64,000 nucleotides of DNA from Aquimarina algicola (GCF_006443095.1 NZ_VFWZ01000001.1:434001-498000); one strand, 5' to 3'. Counted from the stretch's first letter, positions 16,412 to 25,757 are shown. Made by a program: numbers and translations. The notes: generated by a model not told the origin, from the letters alone.

Positions 16412-16440
16412 TAGAGTCTATTTTATAATAATAGACTCTA
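16412..16440 (+). terminator. Hairpin after the uvrA-LOG operon
   Basis: TAGAGTCTATT (16412-16422) and AATAGACTCTA (16430-16440) form a perfect 11-bp stem with a 7-nt loop, 14 bp after the LOG stop codon. It lacks a clear T-tract on the plus strand, so it may terminate weakly or protect the 3' end. Confidence 0.5.
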
Positions 16441-16548
16441 AAGCTAAAAAAACACAAATTATCTTTTATTTAGGAACGTTTTTTGATAACATTTCAATTA
16501 TTTTACGGTCTCTATATAAATAGCACAAATTAAACTCTAGAACTGAAC

Positions 16549-19374
16549 TTGAAAAAATTACACCTTTTTTTAATTATTTCTTTTGCATGTATATATGTAT
16601 CTGCACAGCATGATATAAGTATTAGTGCTGAAATAGATGTAGAAAAAAAAGTCTTAACTATTGATCAAGAAATTCAGTTTTTTAATACCTCTCAAGATAC
16701 ACTTAATAAAGTAGTATTTCATGATTGGGCGAACGCTTTTTCTAATAAAACAACACCTCTTGGAGAGCGTTTTTCTGAAGATTTTTTAAAGCGTTTTTAT
16801 TTTGCTAAGGATTATGAGAGAGGCAGTACTATAATTCAAAAGATTACGGACACCCCTTTACAAAAACCGCTTTCTTGGGGCAGACAGGATGGTAATCCTG
16901 ATATTTTGTGGGTAGAAACTGCTACCCCACTCTATCCTGGAGATAGCTACACATTTTCTTTTCAATATAAAGTAAAAATACCGAGTAGTAAATTTACCAG
17001 ATTTGGTTATCATGACAATGGTAATTTTAGCCTAAAATATTGGCACTTAGTTCCTGCTATATACGACAAAGAGTGGAAAACATACAGCCATAAAAACCTA
17101 GATGATTTATATGCTCCTGCATCTAATTACAACATCAATTTTACAATTCCTGAAAACTATTATATAGTTAGTGAACTCTCACAAGATGTAAAAGTATCAA
17201 GCAAAGGAGACAACTATAAATCTGTAGTACTAGATGGACTTAAGAGAAACGAAGTAAAACTTTTTATAGAAAAAAATCCTACTTTTTATAGTTTTTCTAC
17301 AGACAAAGTAGATTTTATCAGCAATATTTATGACAATCATCTAATGCCCGAGATGAAATCTGTCGCTATTAAAAGAATTCTTAACTTTTTAGAAGATCGT
17401 TTAGGCCCCTATCCTTTTGATAAAATTCTGGTATCTCAAAATGAGTATAAAAGTAATCCTGTTTATGGGTTAAATCAACTTCCGGATATCGTGAGACCTT
17501 TTCCAGACGGTTTTCAATACGAAATCAAACAATTAAAAACTATTACAGAAAATTATCTCGAAAATACGCTATTGATCAACCCTCGCTATGATGCCTGGAT
17601 CAAAGATGCTATTCATATCTATCTAATGATGGAATATACAGAGCAATTTTATCCAGATATGAAAATTATTGGTAAGCTAAGTAAGGTTATAGGAATTAGA
17701 TGGTTTCATGCGGCAGATCTTAAATTTAATGATCAATATTTTTTAGGATACAAAAATATGATGAGGCTATTTCTGGATCAACCTCTATTATCGCAGCAAG
17801 ACAAATTAGTAAAATTCAATCAAAATATTGCAAATGCTTATAAAGCAGGTGTTGGTTTTAAATACTTGGAAGATTACTTAGAAGACGATGAAATTATTCA
17901 TCAGAGTATTAGAAATTTTTACCAAAACAGTTTACTAAAACCAACAAATTCTTTAGAATACAAAAAAGCTTTGTCTGATTTATCCCCTAAAAAGGTAGAT
18001 TGGTTTTTTGAAGATTTTATAAAAACTAATACAAAATTAGATTTTAAGATCAAATCTGTAAAAAGAAAACAAGATTCTCTGGAAGTAACTATTAAAAATT
18101 TAGGGAGTCACGCTATGCCAGTCTCTTTATATGGTTTCAACAAAAAGAATCTAATATCAAAAACTTGGATCAGTGATATTGATGAGACTAAAAAAGTTAA
18201 AATTGCTAATGACAACTTAACCAAATTAGTCTTAGATCATGATCAAAAAATCCCCGAGGTCAATAGGCGTAATAATTATAGAAATCTAAAATGGATTTTC
18301 AATAAGCCTTTTCAATTCAGGTTTTTAGATGACATTGAAGATCCTAGATATCATCAAGTATTTTTTATCCCAGAGTTTGAGTTTAATGTTTACGATGGTT
18401 TTACAATTGCGTCAAAATTCTACAATAGAACATTCATAAGAAGAAATTTTGAATACAATGTTTCCCCTGCATATGGTTTCAAATCAAAAAAATTACTAGG
18501 GTCAGCCTCTTTCTTTAATAGACATCAAATTGCAGAACATGGTTTATATGAAATACGTTATGGAGTAAATGGTAGTATGTTTAGTTATGCACCTGATTTA
18601 TTATTCAGACGATTTTCTTCCTCTGTAAATTTTAGATTTAGACCCAAGGACCTAAGATCGAATCAAAAACAAAGACTAATCATACGTAATGTAAATGTTT
18701 TTAGAGATAGAGATGAAGAAAACCCTGTAGAAACTCCTGATTATAATGTTTTTAATGTAAAATATCGTTACTCTGACTTTAACTTATTGAACTTTTTAGG
18801 ATATACCATAGATTATCAAATCTCAAAAAACTTTAGTAAATTTTCTGCAACCGTCAATTACAGAAAGTTATTCCTTAATAATAGACAATTAAATCTTAGA
18901 CTATTTGCAGGTACTTTTTTGTTTAACGATACAGAAAAAGATGGTGATTTCTTCAGTTTTGCTTTAGATAGACCCACAGACTATCTTTTTGATTACAATT
19001 ATTTAGGACGTAGTGAAGATACAGGTTTTGTAAGTCAGCAAATCATTCTTGCCGAAGGTGGTTTCAAATCAAGACTAGACTATCCTTTTGCTAATCAATG
19101 GATTACTACTTTTAATGCAAATACCAATATCTGGAATTGGATTTATGCATATGGAGATGTTGGGTTTGTAAAAAATAGGAATGTTTCACCAAAATTCGTC
19201 TATGATGCAGGCGTTCGATTAAGTTTGGTAGCAGACTTTTTTGAGCTTTTCTTTCCTGTGGTTTCTAATAATGGTTTTGAAGTCACACAAGCTGATTACG
19301 AAGAAAAAATAAGGTTTATAATTACATTAAGTCCCGAGACACTAATAGGACTGTTCACCCGAGAATGGTATTAA
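16549..19374 (+). CDS. Surface protein: degenerate M1-like peptidase domain plus C-terminal beta barrel
   Basis: This 941-residue protein starts at TTG 16549 with a signal peptide (KKLHLFLIISFACIYVSAQ, residues 2-20). Residues 20-480 follow the M1 gluzincin layout: an N-terminal beta domain, then a region with VYGLNQLP (305-312) where active enzymes have the GxMEN motif. The zinc motif HExxH is replaced by TENYLEN (333-339), and the downstream WxxEG segment by WIKDAIHIYLMMEY (350-363). All zinc ligands and the catalytic Glu are therefore missing. From about residue 590 to the aromatic C-terminus (REWY) the sequence is strand-rich, with alternating aromatics, like an outer-membrane beta barrel. 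I infer an outer-membrane protein with a non-catalytic, possibly binding, M1-like domain. It is monocistronic. NCBI-style names such as 'gluzincin family metallopeptidase' would overstate its activity. Confidence 0.75.
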   Translation: MKKLHLFLIISFACIYVSAQHDISISAEIDVEKKVLTIDQEIQFFNTSQDTLNKVVFHDWANAFSNKTTPLGERFSEDFLKRFYFAKDYERGSTIIQKITDTPLQKPLSWGRQDGNPDILWVETATPLYPGDSYTFSFQYKVKIPSSKFTRFGYHDNGNFSLKYWHLVPAIYDKEWKTYSHKNLDDLYAPASNYNINFTIPENYYIVSELSQDVKVSSKGDNYKSVVLDGLKRNEVKLFIEKNPTFYSFSTDKVDFISNIYDNHLMPEMKSVAIKRILNFLEDRLGPYPFDKILVSQNEYKSNPVYGLNQLPDIVRPFPDGFQYEIKQLKTITENYLENTLLINPRYDAWIKDAIHIYLMMEYTEQFYPDMKIIGKLSKVIGIRWFHAADLKFNDQYFLGYKNMMRLFLDQPLLSQQDKLVKFNQNIANAYKAGVGFKYLEDYLEDDEIIHQSIRNFYQNSLLKPTNSLEYKKALSDLSPKKVDWFFEDFIKTNTKLDFKIKSVKRKQDSLEVTIKNLGSHAMPVSLYGFNKKNLISKTWISDIDETKKVKIANDNLTKLVLDHDQKIPEVNRRNNYRNLKWIFNKPFQFRFLDDIEDPRYHQVFFIPEFEFNVYDGFTIASKFYNRTFIRRNFEYNVSPAYGFKSKKLLGSASFFNRHQIAEHGLYEIRYGVNGSMFSYAPDLLFRRFSSSVNFRFRPKDLRSNQKQRLIIRNVNVFRDRDEENPVETPDYNVFNVKYRYSDFNLLNFLGYTIDYQISKNFSKFSATVNYRKLFLNNRQLNLRLFAGTFLFNDTEKDGDFFSFALDRPTDYLFDYNYLGRSEDTGFVSQQIILAEGGFKSRLDYPFANQWITTFNANTNIWNWIYAYGDVGFVKNRNVSPKFVYDAGVRLSLVADFFELFFPVVSNNGFEVTQADYEEKIRFIITLSPETLIGLFTREWY

Positions 19375-19511
19375 AATAATAGTCCTTTTTAGGAGTGTGA
19401 AAATTTTGAATATTTGTTAATCAATACTTAAAAAAACACTCTAAAACGATAATTCCTTAATAAAAATTAGCTTTTACTGAATAGTTTTCAATAAAATTAA
19501 GATTCTCTCTC

Positions 19512-19542
19512 TTGCATTTGGTTTTAATTTTAACTAAATTTG
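19512..19542 (+). promoter_or_regulatory. Predicted promoter of the 2-oxoacid dehydrogenase E1 gene
   Basis: TTG (19512-19514), a 20-bp spacer and TAAATTTG (19535-19542), followed by C, match the Bacteroidota -33/-7 promoter in both elements and spacing. The start codon is 24 bp downstream of the -7 element. Confidence 0.6.
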
Positions 19543-19565
19543 CAATCATTTAAAAATCCGTTCAC

Positions 19566-21980
19566 ATGCAGTCTGAAACCCTTAGTACATCTAATATTTC
19601 ATTTGAAGAATATAGAAATCAAATACTTAATGACTACAAAACAGCTCTAATAAGTAGAGAATGTAGTTTATTAGGCCGACGAGAAGTATTAACGGGAAAA
19701 TCGAAATTCGGAATTTTTGGTGGAGGTAAAGAATTACCTCAATTAGCGATGGCCAGAGTATTCAAAAACGGAGACTTCAGATCTGGTTATTATAGAGATC
19801 AAACATTTATGATGGCTATTGGCAAATTAACTGTTGAGCAGTTTTTTGCTGGATTATACGCGCATACAGATATAAATAGAGAGCCTTTTGCAGCAGGAAG
19901 ACAGATGGGAGGACATTTTGCAACTCACAGTCTTAATGAAGATGGGAGCTGGAAAAAATTAACAGAACAAAAAAATTCTAGTTCTGATATTTCACCTACT
20001 GCCGGACAAATGCCCAGACTGCTAGGATTAGCACAAGCATCAAAAGTATATCGTGAAGAAAAAGGTGTATCTCATTTTTCTGATTTTTCTATTAACGGAA
20101 ACGAAATCGCTTGGGGTACTATTGGTAACGCTAGTACAAGTGAAGGATTGTTTTGGGAAACGGTAAATGCTGGTGGTGTACTACAAGTACCAATGGTTAT
20201 TAGTATTTGGGACGATGAGTATGGTATTTCTGTTCATGCAAAGCACCAAACCACAAAAGAAGACATTTCTCTTATCTTAGAAGGTTTTAGAAGAGATGAA
20301 AAACATGAGGGTTACGAAATTTTAAAAGTAAATGGTTGGTCATATCCTGAGTTAATGGAAGCCTACCAAAAGGCTGAAAAATTAGCTAGAGATAAACATA
20401 TACCTGTTATTATTCATGTTAAAGAATTAACGCAACCACAAGGTCATTCTACTTCTGGATCGCATGAGCGATACAAAAGTGAAGAGCGTTTGAACTGGGA
20501 GCGTGAGCATGATTGTAATAAAAAATTCAAAGAGTGGATTATAGAGCGTAACATCGCTACAGCAGAAGAATTGTTAGATCTTGAAAAACAAGCTAAAAAA
20601 GAAGTCAGAAAAGGAAAACAACAAGCATGGAGTGCTTATCTATCTGAAATTAAGTCAGAATGTGAGGAAGCTTTAACACTATTGACTGCTGTAGAGCAAA
20701 AAAGTCAAAACAAAAACTTCATCTCTCCTCTTTTACACACACTAAATAGTAAAGAAGATCCTATTAGAAAAGATATTCTTGAGGCTACAAGAAAAGCGCT
20801 ACGCTATGTTGCAAAAGAAAGTTTTGAAGAAAAAGTAGCTTTACAAAATTGGGTAAATGCATATATCGCAAAGATACAACCAAAATACAGCGCTCATCTT
20901 CATAACGAAAATGAAAACAATGCAATTAATGTTAAAGAAGTAAAGCCTATCTACGAACATGATTCTTCAACAGTAGACGGCAGAATCATTATCAGAGACA
21001 ATTTTGAAAAATTGTTTAGTAAATTCCCTGAAACCTTAATTTTTGGAGAAGATAGTGGTAAGATTGGTGATGTTAACCAAGGATTAGAAGGTTTACAAGA
21101 AAAATTTGGAGAAACTAGAGTCTCAGATACAGGGATTAGAGAAGCTACTATCATTGGTCAAGGAATTGGTATGGCAATGAGAGGACTAAGACCAATAGCA
21201 GAGATACAATATCTAGATTATATTTTATATTGTGTACAAGGACTCAGCGATGATTTAGCAACATTACGATACAGAACGTTTGCAAAACAAAAAGCTCCTT
21301 TGATCATAAGAACAAGAGGTCACAGATTAGAAGGAATATGGCATTCTGGTTCTCAAATGGGTGGTTTGATTCACCTTCTAAGAGGGATTCATATTTTGGT
21401 TCCTAGAGATATGACAAAAGCAGCCGGTTTCTATAATACTTTAATGGATAGTGATGAACCTGCATTAGTGGTAGAGTGTCTAAATGGTTATCGTTTAAAA
21501 GAGCAGATGCCTTCTAATTTATCAGAAATCAGAACTCCGATAGGTGTTGTAGAAACTGTAAAAGAAGGATCAGATATTACTTTGGTATCTTATGGCTCTA
21601 CTCTTAGATTAGTAGAACAAGCAGCAAAAGAATTATTATCAGTAGGAATAAATGCAGAAGTTATAGATGTACAATCGTTACTTCCTTTTGATCTCAATCA
21701 TGATATTTCTAAAAGCGTTGCCAAAACAAATAGATTACTCATCATTGATGAAGATGTTCCAGGAGGTGCTACAGGATATATTTTACATAAATTAATGGAT
21801 GAGCAAAATGTATATCAATTTTTAGATAGCAAACCTCAAACATTAAGTGCACAACCACATAGACCAGCATTCGGTACAGACGGGGATTACTTTAGTAAAC
21901 CATCTGTAGAAGATATTTTTGAGAAAGTTTATGATATAATAAGTGAAACAGATCCTAATTCTTATCCTGAAATAAGATAA
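19566..21980 (+). CDS. 2-oxoacid dehydrogenase E1, alpha and beta subunits fused (branched-chain type)
   Basis: This 804-residue protein joins E1-alpha (about residues 20-330) and E1-beta (about 470-795) of a thiamine-diphosphate 2-oxoacid dehydrogenase. The alpha half has FRSGYYRDQTFMMAIG and the TPP/Mg region GNASTSEGLFWETVNAGG; the beta half has VFGEDSGKIGDVNQG, the acidic REATIIGQGIGMAMRG segment and DEDVPGGATGYI. The best fit is the branched-chain (2-oxoisovalerate) dehydrogenase E1 common in Bacteroidota, which makes branched acyl-CoA primers for iso-fatty acids. Pyruvate dehydrogenase E1 is less likely. No E2 or E3 gene is adjacent, so the complex is encoded in scattered loci. It has its own strong predicted promoter. 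Confidence 0.9.
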   Translation: MQSETLSTSNISFEEYRNQILNDYKTALISRECSLLGRREVLTGKSKFGIFGGGKELPQLAMARVFKNGDFRSGYYRDQTFMMAIGKLTVEQFFAGLYAHTDINREPFAAGRQMGGHFATHSLNEDGSWKKLTEQKNSSSDISPTAGQMPRLLGLAQASKVYREEKGVSHFSDFSINGNEIAWGTIGNASTSEGLFWETVNAGGVLQVPMVISIWDDEYGISVHAKHQTTKEDISLILEGFRRDEKHEGYEILKVNGWSYPELMEAYQKAEKLARDKHIPVIIHVKELTQPQGHSTSGSHERYKSEERLNWEREHDCNKKFKEWIIERNIATAEELLDLEKQAKKEVRKGKQQAWSAYLSEIKSECEEALTLLTAVEQKSQNKNFISPLLHTLNSKEDPIRKDILEATRKALRYVAKESFEEKVALQNWVNAYIAKIQPKYSAHLHNENENNAINVKEVKPIYEHDSSTVDGRIIIRDNFEKLFSKFPETLIFGEDSGKIGDVNQGLEGLQEKFGETRVSDTGIREATIIGQGIGMAMRGLRPIAEIQYLDYILYCVQGLSDDLATLRYRTFAKQKAPLIIRTRGHRLEGIWHSGSQMGGLIHLLRGIHILVPRDMTKAAGFYNTLMDSDEPALVVECLNGYRLKEQMPSNLSEIRTPIGVVETVKEGSDITLVSYGSTLRLVEQAAKELLSVGINAEVIDVQSLLPFDLNHDISKSVAKTNRLLIIDEDVPGGATGYILHKLMDEQNVYQFLDSKPQTLSAQPHRPAFGTDGDYFSKPSVEDIFEKVYDIISETDPNSYPEIR

Positions 21981-22013
21981 GGTGAATTGTTGGTTGAATC
22001 GAATTTTGCTTAT

Positions 22014-22622
22014 TTATTGAAAATCTTCAATTTTTAGTCGTTTCCCTTCTTTATAGGAAATCACAAAAATTCTTTCGTCAAAACCAGATTCCATAAGGGT
22101 TTTTCTGAATTCTTGTGCTTCATGAAGGGTTTCAAAAATACCTAAACTCATTCTATATAATGTAGAATCATTATAAAACAAAGAGTTTGTGTATTTTTTC
22201 GAAATTGAAGGTACTTTATTGGTGTTAAATGCCTTTACTTGAACAGAATAAACGGTGTCTTTATTTATAAGGCTTCGATAAAGGTATAAATCTTTTATTT
22301 GTTGTAAGTCATACTTTTCTTGCTTAAGAGATGTAAGTTCTTCCCTTGTTTGCAGGAGTTCTTTTTGAGCAACACTAAGTGTCTCATCAAAAGTCTTATT
22401 TGCTTTTGATCGTTTGCTGAAATAGAACGAATTTGCAACAAGAAAAACCGTCAAAAGAAAAAAAGCTAAAGTTAAAGAGCCTAAGAATCTATTAGATTTC
22501 TTACTTTTTTTAAGCTTATCTGTTTTTTCTTTTAATGAATCTTCAAGTTTTTTTTGCTGTACTTCAGCTTTCTCTATTTGATAATGTAAATAAAGAAGAT
22601 CTTCATCTTTAATAACTTTCAT
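22014..22622 (-). CDS. Single-pass membrane protein with coiled coil and SPOR-like C-terminus
   Basis: This is a 202-residue protein. Residues 1-45 form a charged cytoplasmic coiled coil (YQIEKAEVQQKKLED), followed by one transmembrane helix (about 46-68), a second coiled coil (70-115), and a C-terminal domain (about 120-195) with VYSVQVKAF and YRMSLGIFETLHEAQEFRK. The last part resembles SPOR, a peptidoglycan-binding fold. The N-terminal 45 residues resemble those of the next upstream gene (22673-23455): both share YQIEK, a Gln-rich turn, LED and LKKSK. The genes are 50 bp apart on the same strand. I infer tandem duplicates of a membrane-anchored periplasmic sensor or cell-wall protein. Confidence 0.7.
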   Translation of the reverse strand: MKVIKDEDLLYLHYQIEKAEVQQKKLEDSLKEKTDKLKKSKKSNRFLGSLTLAFFLLTVFLVANSFYFSKRSKANKTFDETLSVAQKELLQTREELTSLKQEKYDLQQIKDLYLYRSLINKDTVYSVQVKAFNTNKVPSISKKYTNSLFYNDSTLYRMSLGIFETLHEAQEFRKTLMESGFDERIFVISYKEGKRLKIEDFQ

Positions 22623-22672
22623 GGGGTTAATTTTTTAGTTATTTAAAAGATATTATTTAATCTACGTTATGC

Positions 22673-23455
22673 TTAAGGGAGTTTTTGTTCAATTATTTCA
22701 TAAACAATGCTATTATTCATTTTCAAAATAAATATAGGCCTATCTAAAATAATCTGATTTAGGGCTTTTATTGAAAAATCTTTCGAAATTTGATTAATCT
22801 TATTTGCCTTTACCCTCGCTCTATCATCTAATTCTAATATTCTTAATTTAGGATTTTTATTTTTAATATAGTAATTATTATATAAAAAATATAATGTATC
22901 ACCACTTTTGTTTATATCGAATTCTGCATCACCGTATTCTTTGGCTTTTTGAACAGCTTTTTTTCCTTTAAAAAATTCTATAAAGTCTGCTTCTATAAAA
23001 ACAACACCATTTCTTTTATGAACTTTATTAATATAGCAATATTGTTTTTCGAATTTTAAATTGGATTTATCTTTTATAGCTGAAAGACCAATATTGGTAT
23101 CTTTAAGTTGATGATCTTCTTTTACAGCATCTACCGTTGTAATATTTGATTTTATTTTATTTAGTTCCTGTTTTAAAGAATCGTTTGTTATCATTAACTT
23201 TTTTACCATAGATTGATTTTCTGTAATAATATTTTCAGGTATCTTTCTATGAGTATTATTCATAACATATATCCCTCCTATTGTTAAAATCGAAATCAAT
23301 ATGATGATAAAAACAAAATAAACATTTCTTATGTTTTTACTCTTTTTTAAATCATTAGTGATGGATACAAAACGATCCTCTAACCGCTGTTGATTTACAT
23401 CGGTTTTTTCTATCTGATATTTTATCGATATGAGTTCTTCTTTTTTTCTATCCAT
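22673..23455 (-). CDS. Single-pass membrane coiled-coil protein, paralogue of its neighbour
   Basis: I take ATG 23455 as the start; a GTG one codon upstream is in frame. The 260-residue protein has an N-terminal coiled coil (residues 1-42, with KYQIEKTDVNQQRLEDR), one membrane helix (about 43-64), a periplasmic coiled coil and then a strand-rich domain (about 120-260) unlike the SPOR-like domain of the neighbour. The shared N-terminal and membrane module with divergent tails suggests a duplicated anchor carrying different output domains. It lies 22 bp downstream of menB on the same strand and could be transcribed with it. Function unknown. Confidence 0.68.
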   Translation of the reverse strand: MDRKKEELISIKYQIEKTDVNQQRLEDRFVSITNDLKKSKNIRNVYFVFIIILISILTIGGIYVMNNTHRKIPENIITENQSMVKKLMITNDSLKQELNKIKSNITTVDAVKEDHQLKDTNIGLSAIKDKSNLKFEKQYCYINKVHKRNGVVFIEADFIEFFKGKKAVQKAKEYGDAEFDINKSGDTLYFLYNNYYIKNKNPKLRILELDDRARVKANKINQISKDFSIKALNQIILDRPIFILKMNNSIVYEIIEQKLP

Positions 23456-23477
23456 CACTAATCACATAAATACACTT

Positions 23478-24320
23478 TTATGGAATCCATTTAATGTCCT
23501 TGAAATTTGGTTTTCTTTTTTCCAAAAATGCGTTTCTTCCCTCTTTTGCTTCATCTGTCATATATGCTAATCGAGTAGCTTCACCCGCAAAAACTTGCTG
23601 CCCTACCATACCATCATCGGTAAGATTCATCGCAAACTTCAACATTTTTATTGAAGTAGGAGATTTTTCGAGTATTTCCTGAGCCCATTGATACGCAGTA
23701 TCTTCTAATTCGTTATGAGGGATTACGGCATTTACCATTCCCATTTCATAGGCATCCTGAGCAGAATAATTTCTTCCTAAAAAGAAAATTTCTCTTGCCT
23801 TTTTCTGCCCTACCATTTTTGCTAAATATGCAGAACCATATCCTCCATCAAAACTTGTAACATCTGCATCTGTTTGTTTGAATATTGCATGTTCTTTGCT
23901 TGCCAATGTAAGATCACAAACAACATGAAGGCTATGCCCTCCTCCTACTGCCCAACCTGGTACAACAGCAATAACCACTTTTGGCATAAACCGAATTAAT
24001 CGTTGAACTTCGAGTATATTTAATCGATGCATTCCATCTGTTCCAACATAACCTTGATGTCCTCTTGCATTTTGATCACCACCGCTACAAAAACTGTATA
24101 CCCCATCTTTTGTAGATGGTCCTTCGGCAGATAACAATATTACTCCTATAGAGGTGTCTTCTTGTGCATCATAAAATGCATCATAAAGTTCACTAGTGGT
24201 TTGTGGACGAAAAGCGTTGCGTACATTTGGCCTGTTAAAAGCTATACGAGCAACACCATTTGATTTTTTATATGTTATATCTTGATACTCTTTGGCAGTT
24301 TTCCAATCTATTGAATTCAT
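23478..24320 (-). CDS. menB: 1,4-dihydroxy-2-naphthoyl-CoA synthase
   Basis: MenB closes the naphthoate ring of menaquinone from o-succinylbenzoyl-CoA. The 280-residue crotonase-fold protein has the family-specific segments YSFCSGGDQNARG (oxyanion hole), AVGGGHSLHVVCDLTLAS and TDADVTSFDGGYGSAYLAK, and ends in FKDIKWIP, close to the usual MenB C-terminus. These motifs separate MenB from general enoyl-CoA hydratases. It belongs to the cluster with menD, menF and the thioesterase 2-5 kb upstream on the same strand. A -7 element lies directly upstream, so it may also be transcribed alone. Confidence 0.95.
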   Translation of the reverse strand: MNSIDWKTAKEYQDITYKKSNGVARIAFNRPNVRNAFRPQTTSELYDAFYDAQEDTSIGVILLSAEGPSTKDGVYSFCSGGDQNARGHQGYVGTDGMHRLNILEVQRLIRFMPKVVIAVVPGWAVGGGHSLHVVCDLTLASKEHAIFKQTDADVTSFDGGYGSAYLAKMVGQKKAREIFFLGRNYSAQDAYEMGMVNAVIPHNELEDTAYQWAQEILEKSPTSIKMLKFAMNLTDDGMVGQQVFAGEATRLAYMTDEAKEGRNAFLEKRKPNFKDIKWIP

Positions 24321-24340
24321 TTTTGATATTTTTATTCCCT

Positions 24341-24348
24341 CAAAAATA
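24341..24348 (-). promoter_or_regulatory. Predicted -7 promoter element for menB
   Basis: On the minus strand TATTTTTG matches TAnnTTTG, 20 bp before the menB start codon. No convincing -33 TTG was found. Confidence 0.4.
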
Positions 24349-24474
24349 ATACAATATAGGATACTTTATGATATCTTTTATCAGGTAAATCCCCCTAAAT
24401 TGATGTTATTATGAATTGATGTAAGAATTTTAGCATAGTTTTTGATAAAAATTTTTATATTAACCCTTAAATTT

Positions 24475-24921
24475 ATGAAGATGAAAGGTTTTTGTATATT
24501 CTTATTTCTAGGTTTTGGCATTTGTTATTCTTATGCTCAAGAAAATAAAATTGCTCCCATTGCTATCGAATGGGAAGTGCTTTCTTCTCCTCTACGAATG
24601 ACACCTCAAGAAATATCAACAACAAATACTGTATATCATTTACAAGAAGTTGACTTAAGTATCGATTTAAGAAAAAAAGCATTACGAAATGAAGAGTTTA
24701 TGTTTGTAAAAGCTTCACCAGTACAATCAAACTCTGATAAATATAATTTTACAGTATCAAAGCCTAAAAAATCAAGTGGTTTTTCTATTTCTGGGCGAAG
24801 TAATCTCTCTTCACTTCAAAATAATACTAATTCTGGAGAGATTAAAAATACGGCTTACAAAGATGCAAGTTTATATAGTGGTGCTTTTTGCCCTATAACA
24901 GGTCTTCCTTTGAACTATTAA
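24475..24921 (+). CDS. Small secreted protein of unknown function
   Basis: I choose ATG 24475 (148 residues), which places a signal peptide at the start (MKMKGFCIFLFLGFGICYSYAQ split at about residue 21-22); an in-frame TTG at 24442 would add eleven residues before it. The mature protein is Ser/Lys/Asn-rich, with a low-complexity middle (KPKKSSGFSISGRSNLSS) and a C-terminus GAFCPITGLPLNY. No domain is recognised. It is the only plus-strand gene inside the menaquinone cluster, and its TAA shares the bases TTAA with the stop of the convergent cvfB gene. Confidence 0.6.
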   Translation: MKMKGFCIFLFLGFGICYSYAQENKIAPIAIEWEVLSSPLRMTPQEISTTNTVYHLQEVDLSIDLRKKALRNEEFMFVKASPVQSNSDKYNFTVSKPKKSSGFSISGRSNLSSLQNNTNSGEIKNTAYKDASLYSGAFCPITGLPLNY

Positions 24922-25757
24922 CCTTTTTCTACAAGACGTATTCCATCATTTTCTAAAATAATTTTTCTGGCTTTGTATAAAGATCCGATGGCTTTTTTAA
25001 AACTTTTTTTACTTAATTGAAATACCTCTTTAATCGTTTCAGGGTCTGACTTATCATTGATATCAATAAATCCTCCACTAGCTTTCAATTCTTTCAGTAC
25101 AAGTTGGGCATTAGGTTCGATGCTCCTATATCCATGACGTTGTAAAGTCAGATCTATTTTACCGTCAGGACGTACTTTTTTAACAAATCCTTTGAATTGA
25201 TCGCCTGCATTTATTTTTTGAAATATTTCATCACTATATACTAATCCCAAATATTTTTGATTGACAATCATATTCCATCCTTGAGGAGAGGGGTGCGAAG
25301 CTATCAAATCAACTTCATCATAAGAAGATAATAAAACTAAAGAATTATCCAGGAAAGCGTTGGTTTTGCTCGAAGCAACAAGACGATTTGTTTTCTCATC
25401 CAGATACACATATACCAAATACCAATTTCCTTTTTTCATCTTAAAGGCTTGTTCTTTAAAAGGAACAAAAAGATCTTTTTCTAGTCCCCAATCCAGAAAA
25501 GCGCCTATTTCTGAGGTATTTGTGCATTTGAGATATGCAAAGGAGTTAACAGTTGTGTATGGTTCTAATGTTGTAGATACAATACGCTCAGAGCTATCTA
25601 GATAAACAAACACTTTAAGCTCATCACCTATTTCAAAATCTTCAGGAACATATTTGTTTGGAAGCAGCACTTCATTTCCTTCACTATCTCCAAGATATAA
25701 TCCTGGTTCTCTATCTCTTAATATCTCTAAAGTATTATACTTCCCTAAAGCTAGCAT
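24918..25757 (-). CDS. cvfB: S1 RNA-binding domain protein, CvfB family
   Basis: This 279-residue protein matches CvfB/YitL: three S1-like OB modules and a C-terminal winged helix. The first is seen in GLYLGDSEGNEVLLPNKYVP (residues 20-39), the central S1 in IGAFLDWGLEKDLFVPFKEQ and the third in FKGFVKKVRPDGKIDLTLQRHGY. The winged helix covers about 215-279 (FQLSKKSFKKAIGSLYKA). In Staphylococcus CvfB binds RNA and affects virulence gene expression; the role elsewhere is unclear. Its presence between menB and menD on the same strand is probably an operon habit of flavobacteria. Confidence 0.88.
   Translation of the reverse strand: MLALGKYNTLEILRDREPGLYLGDSEGNEVLLPNKYVPEDFEIGDELKVFVYLDSSERIVSTTLEPYTTVNSFAYLKCTNTSEIGAFLDWGLEKDLFVPFKEQAFKMKKGNWYLVYVYLDEKTNRLVASSKTNAFLDNSLVLLSSYDEVDLIASHPSPQGWNMIVNQKYLGLVYSDEIFQKINAGDQFKGFVKKVRPDGKIDLTLQRHGYRSIEPNAQLVLKELKASGGFIDINDKSDPETIKEVFQLSKKSFKKAIGSLYKARKIILENDGIRLVEKG

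Noticed and set aside
22530-22560. A8 run in the SPOR-like gene and T8 runs in menF and the Cys-rich gene as slippage sites
   Set aside because: Runs of eight are common in such AT-rich genes and are not followed by a meaningful product boundary.
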